A stretch of 64,000 nucleotides of DNA from Lanius collurio. Taxonomy: Eukaryota; Chordata; Aves; Passeriformes; Laniidae. Shown here in pieces: positions 47,683 through 60,000 of this stretch. Each line of letters starts with the position of its first letter. Position 1 is the stretch's first letter. The stretch covers positions 5,159,411 through 5,223,410 of the forward strand of contig JACBWW010000047.1 of assembly GCA_020086605.1 (NCBI GenBank). Reading direction: 5' to 3'. Position numbers and translations under genes: made by a program. The notes beneath the pieces are model-generated. The model worked only from the letters and a program-made list of their open reading frames with translations. It searched no databases and was not told the origin of the DNA.

Positions 47683-50600
47683 AGAGGAGATCCAGGAGCA
47701 CCGATTCAAGACCCTGGAGATGCTCCCTGGTGTCTCCTCTCTGCCCCCTGAGAAGCAGCCAGGCTCTCCACAGTGTGCTCAGCCTGCACATCCCATCCCA
47801 ACCCCCTTCTCCCTGCCCCCAGCTCCTGCAAAGCCAAATCCGGGGGGCAGCGCCGTCCCTCCCAGGAAGCTGTGAGGATGCACCCATGGAAATGTGCTCC
47901 CCGGGGCCTCCCTTGAGCTTTCTCCAGCTCCCAGCAAAGCCTGGTTAGGATTTTGGCAAGAAGAATGCAACCACTCCAGGCAGCCGCTCTCTGTTGGCAT
48001 GGGGGGAGCAGGCAGCAGGTCCCTCTGGCTGGTAGGGTTGGGTTTGACCCTGCAGCATTCCCTTTTCCTGATGGGAGGGGAAAAACCCGTGTGAAAAGCA
48101 GGTGTGGGTGCCTTGCAGAGGCTGCAGGATGAGCTGCTGGCGCTGTCAGGACGAGCTCTGGTCCCCCACTGGTTTCCTTCTTCTCCCCCTCCGCCCTTCA
48201 TTTCAGATGCTCTTTGTGGCTTTGGGTAAACACGTGGGGCTGGGTTTTTCCCTGGGCTATATTTAACCCCGGGCTAAATTTAAATCGCTTTCAGAGGAGG
48301 TTGCAGACCATTGTCTCGGTGATTTCTAAACAAATCTTGCCCCTTCCACCCTTTGTTTCCCCCCCATGCAGCTCCCATTATCCCTTTTCTCCTCACACAG
48401 CCTGAATTTGAGGGTTTGCTGGTTTACCTCTGCATTCAGGAACGTTTTGGGTCCATCCCCAGCTCCAAACCAGGGCTCCCATCCCAAATCCAGCCGGGGG
48501 GGGCCTGGATCCCCATCCTTTAAAGTGTGTGTGTGCATCCCTAGATCCAGGAGGGACAGGCAGATCCGGGATGCTCCTGCCAGGAGAGGAAATCCCTTTC
48601 CATAATCCCTCCTTTGTGTGCAGATTCTTGCTGCCTTTTGAGGCCTCAGGGCTGGATGCAAGGGGGATTTTTCCAGCTGTTTCTCCACACAGCCACTTCT
48701 GTCAGAGACCTTTAGCACGAAGCTTCCCATCTCCTTAAGTAAATAAAGGAAGGGGGAGCATCCCTGCAAATTCTAGACTTGTGGATGTGTCAGTGAGAGC
48801 TGTCAGGGCTGTAGCTGCCTTGATTAATGTAAAATTCATGTGATGCTGGACCAGCAGGCTGGTGTTTCAAAACGTATTTGTGGCTTACACTCGGTTTTCT
48901 CCTACTTCGTGCAGGAGGGAGTTTGGAGATGCCACAGTGGTTTGATTTTTAATTTTTTTTTATTTTTTCCCAACAGGATTGTGTGCAAGAATCGCCAGAA
49001 TTGGTGAAAACTTTGCCACTTGAGCTTCTTCTGTGCTGGTGATGCCATTGTGGAGGTTTGTTTCTTGCTTCTATGAAGGCAGGGAGGAATTTTCCTCCCA
49101 GCCAGGGAAGAAAAAAAACCCTCTAAAAGCCCATGAAGTGTCTGTGGGGTCTGTAGAGGGAGGCACTGTGTGTTTGGGGTGTTTCCATGCCACCTGGAAA
49201 ACCCAAATGGCATTAATGGGAAACACCACAGTGGGGCTTGGAGCTGGGTGGGTGGTGAATGGTGCCAGCCAAGGGGAGCCACCATCCTTCCTCCCTTCCT
49301 TGCTTCCTGCTGGAGCTTCCCACTGATTTTTCCTTTGTCTTGCCCCCTGACAGCAGCTCCAGGTCTCCTCTCTTACCTGTCCCAGCCCTGATAAGCTCAG
49401 CCTTGACTCCAAGCCTGCTTTCCCTGTGTTTATTCCCTGCCAGGCCCTCTCCCTTTGGGTTGCTCCCGGCAGGAGGCTCTCCTGGAAGGGGAAATGTTCT
49501 CACTACAAGTTCTGCCTTCCCTTTTCTGGCTGGAGCCTGGTGCATCCCTTCCAGCCAGCCACATTCCTGGCATACCAGCCCCGGGGATGGCTTGGGAAGC
49601 ATTTCAAGCAGGCTGGAGTATCTCCTGCTCAGGCTCTCCCCTGCACATTTCCTCTTGCTGCATTCCAGAAAAGGGCACCAAATCCTTCAGGACTTGCTGT
49701 TCCCCCCTCACAGTGCTGGAGGAGGCATCAGCTCTATATTCCCACCTCAGGAATCTGGGTCTGGCTGTTATTTTCTGCTTGATTTCATTTTCAAGCTGAG
49801 GGAGGAAAAGAAAAAAAATCGCATGGGAGAGGGAGAAAGGAAGAACAGCGTGAGGAGTGGATGAAAATCCCTTTGTAAAACAGGGGATTTGGACATAACT
49901 TCTAATTAGAACTTTGATGTTTAGGACCTGTTGGTGTTTAGCAGCCAGGCTGGAGTTTCGTGGCAGGTCTGAGGGAGCAGGAGGCAGGGGATGGAGCCAG
50001 AATTTCCAGGATGATCCCGGGTACACCCAACAGCGTTCCTGCTCCCTGGTGCAAACCTGGCGTAGCAACTCACGGCTCAGGCTGTGCTCCAGCCGTGCCT
50101 TCAGCCTTCCCTGCTTGTCCTGGCCCATCTGGCCACTGTCCCAGCTGCAGAGGACACGGGTGACGTCAGGGCAGCTCTTGCCCACGCTTGCATCAGCCAC
50201 GATGTTGGTGGTCGCAGTGTCCTGTGGGAACGGGCTCGTTTCCCTCTCGGCTCTGCCGCTGCTGCAGCTGCTCTTCCACAGGGGTTCTGGAAGTGTTTTT
50301 GCAAGTGCTGCTGGAAAAAGAAAAAAAGGAGGAAAAGCCCCTTTATTTTTGTTGTATTCAGTGCAGGAAGGGATGTTGCCCTGCCTGGTTGGCTGGGTGA
50401 GGGCAGAGACGCATGTGGGAAGAGCCAGGCCCCATCCCAGGAGATCCCAGTGCTGTGGTGGGAGACAGGGATGACCCATTTGAACATGGAAAAGAGCCCA
50501 GTCCCGTGGGTCTTCCATGCTCCCACAGCAGCCCAGTGCTTGGTGGTTTCATAATTGTGTAAAAGCAACGAGCAAATGCTTGGGAATCGGGGAGAAGGAG

Positions 50601-50858
50601 CAATTTATGATCCTGGGAGTATTCCCAAAAAAACTCTGCAAGGCCAGAGGGCTGCTTCGTATGGGGTTGTGTCCAGCACCGTGCAAGACTGGGCTGTCCT
50701 TGCTCTCCACGGATTTGAGGTTCCTGGGAGCACCCAGGTTGTGTTCCCTGATGGTTTAAGGAGAGCAGGAGGACGCCCTCCTGTATGGGCACCACGGGAT
50801 CAGCGTGTGGGGGGACCCAGAGCCTTTCTAACGCCCTGGCCTTTGTCTCTGTCCCCAG

Positions 50859-51037
50859 GCTGGTTCCCCGAGGTGACACTGGGGTCCCCATGGCCATGTA
50901 GTGCCTGCTGGGAGCAGAGATGGCAGCGCAGAGGATCCGGGCGGCCAACTCGGGAGGGCTCCCGCGGTGCAAGTCCGAGGGGACGCTCATCGACCTGGGC
51001 GAGGGCTTTGCTGAAACCACGCTCTGCGACGTCAAAG
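50859..51037 (+). other. SH3BP4: SH3BP4 first coding exon (with 61 nt of 5' UTR)
   Basis: The acceptor is a pyrimidine-rich tract ending CCCCAG at 50858, with a TTCTAAC branch-point match at 50826-50832, about 27 nt upstream. The exon opens with 61 nt of leader, including the small upstream ORF at 50890-50901, then ATG at 50920. The coding part encodes residues 1-39 plus the first base of codon 40. The donor is AAAG/GTGCGT at 51037/51038 (phase 1). It contains the clathrin-box motif LIDLGE. Confidence 0.95.
50890..50901 (+). promoter_or_regulatory. Nested minimal upstream ORFs (ATG GCC ATG TAG) in SH3BP4 leader
   Basis: Within the 5' UTR part of the first coding exon, ATG at 50890 and ATG at 50896 share the stop TAG at 50899-50901. 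The second is a start-stop element with no elongation codon. The stop lies 18 nt before the main ATG and all three ATGs are in the same frame. Contexts: 50890 has C at -3 and G at +4; 50896 has G at -3 and T at +4; the main ATG has G at both. Start-stop uORFs are known in other systems to hold ribosomes at the initiation site; the effect here is inferred. Confidence 0.7.
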
Positions 51038-54000
51038 GTGCGTGGGGCTGACCCTTCTCCTCATTTCAGGCACATCCTTCCCTCCTGGGAGGGCTTGGTG
51101 ACACCAACAAGGCGGTGACAAAGCTGTTCCCTCTCCCCAGTGCTGAGATCCTGCAGGTTGCTCCAATAATCCTTTTTTCCCCACCTTTTATTGCCTTTTT
51201 TTTTTTTCCTGCTGTGTTTTCTTTACCCAGCATAAAAGCTGTGGTCAGGTGGGAAGGGAATTGCTGCTCCCCTGGCAGGAGAGCTTCCCAAGGAAACACT
51301 CCAGGTGGAAGCTGGAGTGTTCTGAGGGCCTTGAAAATAAACACACACAAATGCAATTGTTTTTGCAGGTGTAGCACCTGAACATCAAACGCTTGCTGCA
51401 AATTGGCTGGGTTTTAATGCAGAAATAGGAATGGCTCCTCTTCTCCAAGGGGTTTCAGCATATCCCTGTTAACCCTCCGCATGCCCAGCTGGAGGGACAT
51501 GGGAGCAGCCACTTGCCTGTCTGATCTGACACCAAAAATGCTCCATCCTGCAGGATGGTCGAGTTAACAGTGGCTTCCAACCTGCCAGGCTGCCAAAATA
51601 ATTCCAATTTGGAGTTCCTGTGTAGTTTTCCACGGGATAAATGTCCTCACACCTTTGCCTGCTGGCGGATGAGTCGTTTGGGATGTGTACAAACCTCTTC
51701 TCCTCGGAATATTTCATCCCCAGGCTGTATTTAAAGGCTCCTCTTTGCTCAGCTGTATCTTTCCTCACCTTGTTATTTCTGTGGTGAGAATTAGAGGCTG
51801 CAGGGATGTGCAGTCTGAGCTCCCATCCCTTTGTCTCTGGGATTTTAAGGGCTTCCTGTGTTTTCCAAACACCCTTTTCCTCCCAGAGAGCTCTCGAGCC
51901 CGTTGCAGCAGGTGCTGTCCCAGTTCCCCTGCAACTCCCTGTTGGTGAAAATCCAGCTTTCCTTGTTTTCTTCAGTCTGCCTAGGGAGACAGCACACATT
52001 TAACCATTGATGGAATTCATCCACAGCTTGGTTTTGATGCTTTTTGTAGAAACACATCCTGAAAATGAGAGCAAAGCCAATAAATAGGGTGACAGTGTAG
52101 GCTAAACCCGGCCTGGATGTAAATTGGGATCCCCTGGCAGAACAACACCCTGCTGGCCCTGCTGCAAGGGAGGTTGGAGATGCTGCCAGGACCACGACAG
52201 CACCATGGGAGGGAGGTGCTGGGGTTCTGTGAGGGTTCAAACTGAGTGACTTTTAGGAACACAGAGTGATTTGATTTGGGAGGGAGCTGAAAGCAGGGAC
52301 ACCTTCCACTATCCCACGTTGCTCCCAGCCCTATCCAACCTGGCCTGGAACACTTCCCAGGGATCCAGGGGCAGCCACAGCTTCTCTGGTCATGTTTGAC
52401 ACGTGCAGGAGAGGGGTTACAGCAGAGCAAGAGGGCTTTTAGCCTGTAGGGAGAGGTACCTTGGGTTTGGATGAACCCTTTAGGGAACAAAGGCGTGAAT
52501 GTAGCAGAAATAGTGGAGATTTCTTGAAAACCTTCAGGCTTGAGAGGTTGCCCAGGGAATTAGTGGACCTGGAAGTGTCCAGAGAACACAGAGATGTGGC
52601 ACCTGGGGACATGGCTTAGTGGTGGACGTGTCATTGCTGGGTTAATGGTTGGACTCGATGATCTCAGAGGGCTTTTGCAGCTTTAGTGAACTTACCTTCA
52701 TCACTTAAACCAGCGTGGAATGGTGACCTGGAATAAATGATTGCAAATCAGTGGTGGCCCTCCTGTGCATCTCTCACAGTGCTGTCTCCTCCTTGCCTCT
52801 GCAGTGCCTTCTCCCAGTGCCTTGCTGGTGGACAACCCCACGTCCTTCGGGAACGCGAAGGAAGTCGTAGCAATCAAGGATTACTGTCCCACAAATTTCA
52901 CCACCTTGAAGTTCTCCAAGGGGGACCACCTGTACGTGCTGGACACGTCGGGAGGGGAGTGGTGGTACGCCCACAACACCACGGAGATGGGGTACATCCC
53001 GTCCTCCTACGTGCAGCCCGTCAACTACCGCAACTCCTCCCTCACGGACAGCGGCATGATCGACAATCTGCTGGAGAGCCCCGACGAGGGCGTCAAGGAG
53101 TTGGACCTGCTCGGGGAGTGGGCTGATGTGAAGAGGAACTCTGCCAAATCCTACCAGAACAACCCCTTCCTGAACGGAGCGCAGACCAACCCGTTCCTGA
53201 ACGGGAATTTGCAGGCAGCGCCCGGCTCGGATAAAGAATCCGACTCCAGCGTCGCCGTGGATTTGTTGCTCTTCGACACGGGGGCTCCCACGTCGGCTCT
53301 TCCCAGCTCGGCCGCCAACAGCAGCCTGGGGAACCTTTTTGATGAGTTTCCCTCCACGAACAGGCTGGATGTGGAACAGCCCGTGAGAAGGGACAACCCC
53401 TTCTTCCGAAGTAAACGCTCCTACAGCTTGTCCGAGCTGTCCGTCCTCCAGGCCAAGTCGGACGCGCCGGCGTCGTCGGGTTTCTTCAGCAGTTTGAAGT
53501 CTCCCACCCCTGAGCAGTTCCAGAGCCGGGAGGATTTTAGGACAGCGTGGCTGAACCACAGGAAGCTGGCTCGGTCTTGCCACGACTTGGATTTGCTTGG
53601 CCAAAATCCTGGCTGGGGTCAGACGCAGCCCGTGGAGACCAACATTGTGTGCAAGCTGGACAGCTCTGGTGGGGCCGTCCAGCTGCCGGACACCAACATC
53701 AGCATCCACGTGCCCGAGGGCCACGTGTGCCCCGGGGAGACGCAGCAGATCTCCATGAAGGCCATGCTGGACCCGCCGCTGGAGCTGAACAGCGACAAGT
53801 GCAGCACCATCAGCCCCGTCCTGCAGATCAAACTCAGCAACATGGAGGTGAAGACCTTCATCATCCTGGAGATGAAGGTGTCGGCAGAGGTCAAGAATGA
53901 CATCATGAGCAAGAGCCTGGTGGGGCTGCAGTGCCTGCGCAGTGACATGAAGGAGGGGCCCTACACGCCGATGCAGCTGAGCTATTCCTACGGGGACACC

Positions 54001-57000
54001 ATCCAGGTGCAGCTGGAGAACCTGGAGCCCTGCATGTACATCGCGGCCGTGGCGCAGGGCCAGAACATCCTCTACCCTTACACCGTGTGGGATTACATCA
54101 GCAAGAAGATCACCGTGGGCGTCTACGGCCCCAAGCACATCCACCCTTCCTTCAAGACAGTGGTGGCCATGTTTGGCCATGAGTGCGCGCCCAAGACCCT
54201 GCTGGTCAATGAGGTCACCAGGCAGTCCCACAGCCCGGCTCCCGTCGCCCTCCAGCTCTGGGGGAAGCACCAGTTTGCCCTGTCCCGGCCCCAGGACCTC
54301 AAGCTCTGCATGTTCTCCAACATGACCAACTACGAGGTGAAGGCCAGCGAGCAAGCCAAGATCGTCCGGGGCTTCCAGATGAAGCTGGGCAAGGTCAGCC
54401 GCCTCATCTTCCCGATCGCGTCCCACGACCCCAACGAGCTCTCGGACTTCACGCTGAGGATACAAGTCAAGGATGACCAGGACACCATTCTGACCCAGTT
54501 CTGCGTCCAGACGCCGCAGCCGCCCCCGAAAAGTGCCATCAAACCGACGGGGCAGAGGCGGTTCCTCAAGAAGAACGAGGTGGGGAAGATCATCCTCTCC
54601 CCTCTGGCTGCCACCGCCAAGTATCCGGTTTTTCAGGACCGGCCAGTGCTGAGCCTGAAGTACGGGAAGCTGCTGAAGACGGTGGTGAGGCAGAGCAAGA
54701 ACCACTATTTGCTGGAGTACAAGAAGGGAGACGTCATAGCCCTCCTCAGTGAGGAGAAGATCAGGTTGAAAGGCCAGCTGTGGACCAAGGAGTGGTACAT
54801 TGGCTACTATCAGGGGAAAGTCGGCCTCGTGCACACCAAAAACGTGCTAGTGGTCGGGAAGGTCAAACCCAGCTACTTCTCCGGGCCAGATCTCACCACC
54901 AGCCTGCTGCTGGAGCAGATCCTGAGGCCCTGCAAGTTCTTGACCTACATCTATGCCTCGGTGAGGACTCTGCTGATGGAGAACCTCAGCAGCTGGCGCT
55001 CCTTCGCCGATGCCCTGGGCTACCTGAACTTGCCGCTCACGTTTTTCTGCCGAGCGGAGCTGGACAGCGAGCCCGAGAGAGTGGCCTCCGTCCTGGAGAA
55101 GCTGAAGGAAGACTGCAACAGCATGGAGAACAAGGAGAGGAAATCCTTCCAGAAGGAGCTGATGACGGTGAGTCTCGGGCCTGGAGAAAGGGGGGCTTCG
55201 TTCCCAGCTCTACAGAGAGATGAGGCTGAACGGGAGTTGCAAGTTTCTTAATTCAGTCTGTAGAGAGTGAAGTCCATCTTTAAGGTCTTTTGAAGACTGC
55301 TGGGCACTGCCAGGTGGGAGTCCAGCCCTGGGGTTGGTGGGCTCTTGGTTTAGGGGGAATCACAGCGGTAATGAGGGATGTGCCGAGGTACTCGGAGTTC
55401 CGGAATCTCACAATGGTTTGGGTTGAAAGAAACCTCAAAGCCCATCCCATCCCGCCCCCTGCCGTGGGCAGGGACACCTTCCACTATCCCAGGCTGCTCC
55501 AAGCCCTGTCCAGCCTGGCCTGGAACACTTCCAGGGATGGGGATTCTTTTTTTTCTGAGTGGAAGCTAAGGCAAGGACACCTCTGAGCTGGGATGTTTTA
55601 TACATTGCAAATGGAAATGCATGGCTTGCTCCTTGTCCTGAAAGGAATTTGGGAGAGTGCTGCCTGCTGGTGCTTCTAGGATGCCATTAGCAAGTCAATC
55701 CCGTACGAAACATCATCTCTGTGATCATTTCTAGCGTTTCACAGGAAGCGAGCCAAAGAAAACACAGGGCAAAATGTCTGGAAGAGATTTGCAGCTCTCT
55801 CCTGTTCCCTGCCCTCCCACAGGAGCAGGATAACTGAATTAGGGGGAGCAGCGTGGTTTAAAATGGCAATTGGATTAAGGAATAGCTCGGGAAAATGAAA
55901 TTACAGCAAAGAGGGCTGGAGCTGAACGAAGGAGTTCAGTTCCCACACTCCTTTTAGGGAGAAGGGGAAATGTAAGGATTGAGTAGAAGGTGTTAGGAAT
56001 CTGTTGTTATTTATGGAAGCGTTGTCTGAAGAGTTCCCTGTGCCCGGGTGCCACTGTGGGGCCTGTGGGGCAATGGTTGAGCTTTGCCTTTCAGCTTTCA
56101 GGTCACTTCTGTTGCAGGGTTCTCCTGGCCATCAGGGACCCTTTCCTCATCCAGGACTGGAAAATCCCCCATTTCCCCCCTCCGAGGGAGGGTTTGCTCC
56201 TTCAGTCATCAGGCTCAGTGAATGTTGGGATGAAATCCGTGCTGCTCTTGCTGCATCTTTCTGGGAGCTTTGTGCTGTTTGCTTTACCTGTTTGCAAACC
56301 CCCACAGGCGTTGCTTTTATCTATTCCCATTGTTTTCAGGGATCCCAGGCAGTCTGTAGGTCATGGAGAACCCCTCAGTGGGGAGACAAAGGGAAAGATA
56401 AGGCTCTGGGAGCTGCAGGAAAACATCCTGCTCCCCTGTGGCTGCCTGGAGAGCAGAGTCCCAGGGCAGGTTTTATTCTCCTTGTTTCTGTAATCCTGCT
56501 CTCTGAGAGGCTGAGCCTGTGGATAAAGGATGAGCTTCCTTCTTGGTGGAACCCCTCGCTGCCGTCAAATCCTCCTTAGCCTGTGGAGAAATTAGATTGA
56601 GCCTGTTGAAAGAAGGAAATAATGATGTTTCAGGGCATGGCAATGGAGCAGTAATGGATTTTATTGTGTTTAAATCTGATTTTATTTGTAACAAATGGAC
56701 TGGCTTTCTGGCGAGAGGAACCAGTTGCACTAAGCTCCAGTGTGGCCATTTCATCTGAAAATTGGTTGTCTCCCCTCAGAAGGACTGGGAAGGGAGAAGC
56801 AGAAGCAGGTTTATCAGAGTTCAGTGTTGAGCACACAAAATGCCAGTGGCAGAGTCGTGCACCAGCAGCCAAGCAAGGCAAAGCCTGGCCATGATGACTG
56901 GTTAATCAGTAATCTGCCTCTAATTACTATTTTTCTAATCAGGCACTAGCACTGGAGTGTGAAGGTAACTCCGGGGTGGGGAGGTGGAATGTGGCTCAGG

Positions 57001-60000
57001 AAGTACTCAGCACAGCAGAGAGGGAAAGCTCTCCCTCCTTCCCCTCTGCTGTCACAGGCAGGCAGCACAGGGATAAAAAAGCTGGGCGTGGATTCAAGCA
57101 GATTTCGTTGCCCCTGGTGCCTGGCCCGTGGGGATAGACGTGCCCTGAGACACAGCAATTCTCCCTCTCTGGCTGTGAGAGACACTCTCAGTTATCATCC
57201 CTCCAACACACGTTGGGAAAAGCACGGCTCTGCTGGGAATGCCCCTGGCAGGGAGCTGTGCAAAGGAAACTCTGAGCTTGTTCTTCTCCAGGCTGCTTGT
57301 AAAGGTCACACACGAGGTTGGGATGGTTCTTTTTTCTCCCCCTCCCATTGTTTTGCTCAGGTATCCAAGAGTTTTTCCTTGTCCCTGGTGTGTGCAAGCC
57401 TCAAAGAGCTGCTGGGAGTGGGGGGGGGGGGTGGAGCTGTCCTAAAGTCCTGCAGGTCGGGGTGTCCATGGCTTTGGGTTGGAAGGGACCTTGAAGTTCA
57501 TTCCATGCCACTCCTGCCTTGGCAGGGACACCTCCCACTGTCCCAGGCTGCTCCCAGCCCCAATGTCCAGCCTGGCCTTGGGCACTGCCAGGGATCCAGG
57601 GGCAGCCACAGCTGCTCTGGGCACCCTGTGCCAGGGCCTGCCCACCCTCAGCATGCTGAGATCCAGCTGGGCATTGTGTCCAAGGAAATTATCCCATGGA
57701 GGCAGTATGAGGCAAAAAAAACCCAAACCCAAAGCAGTATTTAAGGCTGAGGGTGTGTATTTTAAATGTGTGAGATGATTTTGGAGGTGGTGACAGACAA
57801 GAAACGAGTGGAAGAGACGTTTGATGCCTAAACAAGGGTTGTTATGGGGAACACTTCTACAGAGCCAACTTTTTTGGGTCAAAACCTGACCTATATCCCT
57901 AAGAGGAGGATGAGACAGGAGCCTGTGCATGGGGATCCTCTCACCTCGTGGGTCTCAGGGTCTCCTTGGGGACTCAGGGCCTTCATCCCCCCCCTCCATG
58001 GGAGGAAGTCCCAGGTGGGAGCTGTTTTCCTCCACTAGCTGCTTTCCTTCCTTAGGAAATGGGATTCTGCATTTCAAAGCTGGGATGTAAATTCAGCCTC
58101 CCCTGGATGCCTTTTAAGCAGAGGTGTTTCTGCTTTGAACTGGGATTTGAATATCAAACACCCTCCCTGCTCTTTGCTGGGCTGGCAGAGCCGGTCCCCA
58201 GCTGCTGCCAGGGGAATAAATAATAATAAATATTTCAGAGGGCTCTGGCAAAGCAGAGCCCAGGTCACACCTGGGTGCTGAGGGATGGAGATGCAGTGGG
58301 CTGACCCAGCTATCCTGGGAGGCTTGTCCAGGGTGAGAGAGGAGGATGGAAAGAATTGAGGTGTAATCCCACTGGAGGATTAAGTCTTCTGAGCTAATCC
58401 CAGTGCGTTGCCGTTCCCAGTAATATTCCCCCTCTCGCTGCCATCTCGGCATCTGGGATGCCTTGCACCCCTTCCCCACGTGGCTCTGGTGCTGTCCCCA
58501 TGTCCTGTCACCTCTGCCCGTGTGCTTGGAGCTGCCAGGGCACAGCAGGAGGTGCCATGGCCAGCAGCAGGTTTTGGAGCTGATGCGTGCTGCTCCAGAC
58601 CGATCCATCTCCCCCAGAGTCAGTGTTTTGGGTGATTTTGCAGCTCTTGCCGAGGTGACCTCCCGGGTGCTTTCCTTTGCTGCTGTTTTGTTGTTCACCT
58701 GGAGCAGCAGGAGGAGCTGGAGAATCCATCTCCTGCAGCAAAGGAGCAGGAGAATCCATCTCCTGCAGCTCCATCCCTCTTAACCCTGCAGCGCTCCCAG
58801 CTCCGGGCGGCCTCTTCCACTGCCTCTGACCTCGGGCGGGAGGTGAGAGCAGCTCCTTCAGCTTCCCTAAATGCCAGGTTCTGCCCAGGATTGGGATCCA
58901 GCTGCCTGGAAAGGCAGGTTTGAGGATGTTTAATCTGCCCCTTCCTTAGGACCCTCCAGATCTTCCCCTGCAGAGCAGGAGGTGGATCCAGAGCAGGTGG
59001 TGGGTCCGTGGGGCTCCAGCAGAGGAGGCGGTTCTGGCACAGGTGTGTGAGATCTGAATGCTCCCTGATGTCTTCTGGATGACCAAATGAGGGCTCTTTG
59101 CAATGGATTTTCCTTGCTTGTTTAACGAGGGGGTTTGTGGCCTCCCTGGCTCCCACAGGAAGCCGTGTCAGCACTTTGGAGGAGCAGACACGTGCTGGGC
59201 TGCAGCTGTGATTAGAACCCAGCTCAGCTTTAAGCTGGGAGCAGATAAGGGGAAAATCCACGGTGCTTTTGCTTTGCAAATCACTGGAGTGGTTGCAGAT
59301 GTTCCCATCTTCCCTCCCCCAAGTGAAGCCTCCATTGGGAGGATTTAACCCTTCTTTGCCCCACAGCCAAACCTGGATTTGCCCAGCCCCCTGTGTTGGG
59401 AGAGGATGTCAGGGCCCACGGTGGCAGAAGGGTGGATTCTGGCCACGGGAGGGAACCACTGTATCCATGATTTCCATGAGAACCATCCTGTGCTGCAGAG
59501 AAGGAGTGGATGGGGTCTGTTTGCTTGACTTCTGTGTTTAATAACATCAAACTCCTTCCTGAGGCTCGGGGTGGGATTTGCCCAAGCACTGGGGTTGCTG
59601 CTGCTGGGACTCTTGTGGTCCAGAGGCTCTGGCAGAGGCTGAAGGAGCCGTGGGGAGTGGGGTGATGATCCTGGCAGTCAGATCCCATCCTCTGAGACTG
59701 AGCACTGCCATTAAACCCTTCCTTTCCTGGGCTGCACTGGGGGGGTTTCCCTTACAGCAGCTTCATCCCACTCTGAGGGGATTTTAATGTGATTTGACAC
59801 CCAAGGCAGGAGCTAACCCTACTCCATCCTTTTTGTCCTGGCTAAGTCACTCCTACCTAGAAAACCCAGACCGATGCAGTTGCTCTTTCCACTTCAAAAC
59901 CCTTTGTGGAAAATCTTGGCTTTTAGGACAGTAAATGATGCAGAAGGAGAAGGAGAGGAGGAAGAACATCCCGAGCTGAGCAATGCTTGTCCTGTTGGAT

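Larger units (their letters stand above)
29169..50858 (+). other. SH3BP4 intron 1 (about 21.5 kb)
   Basis: No protein-coding exon is supported here. It holds the GT-rich microsatellite (29340-29675), AT-rich non-repeat sequence around 30370-30475 and 38880-39110, a purine-rich minisatellite (36010-36500), an inverted CR1 pair (33908-34490), and other CR1 copies at 30895, 31832, 32236, 37366, 39570, 40495, 41940 and 47448. A modest GC/CpG patch lies at 45080-45200. From 42160 to 47440 I see no interspersed repeat I can name. A further non-coding leader exon may hide here. Confidence 0.65.
51038..52804 (+). other. SH3BP4 intron between first and second coding exons
   Basis: 1,767 nt, GTGCGT...TGCAG. 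It contains a CR1 fragment in minus orientation (52258-52395) and another in plus orientation (52550-52690). The rest (51040-52250) is non-repeat sequence in which I see no exon. Confidence 0.93.

Noticed and set aside
52774..54834. 686-codon open frame on the minus strand opposite the large SH3BP4 exon
   Set aside because: Mirror of a GC3-rich coding exon; low-complexity Leu/Val/His/Gly-rich translation, no homology, no splice or promoter support.
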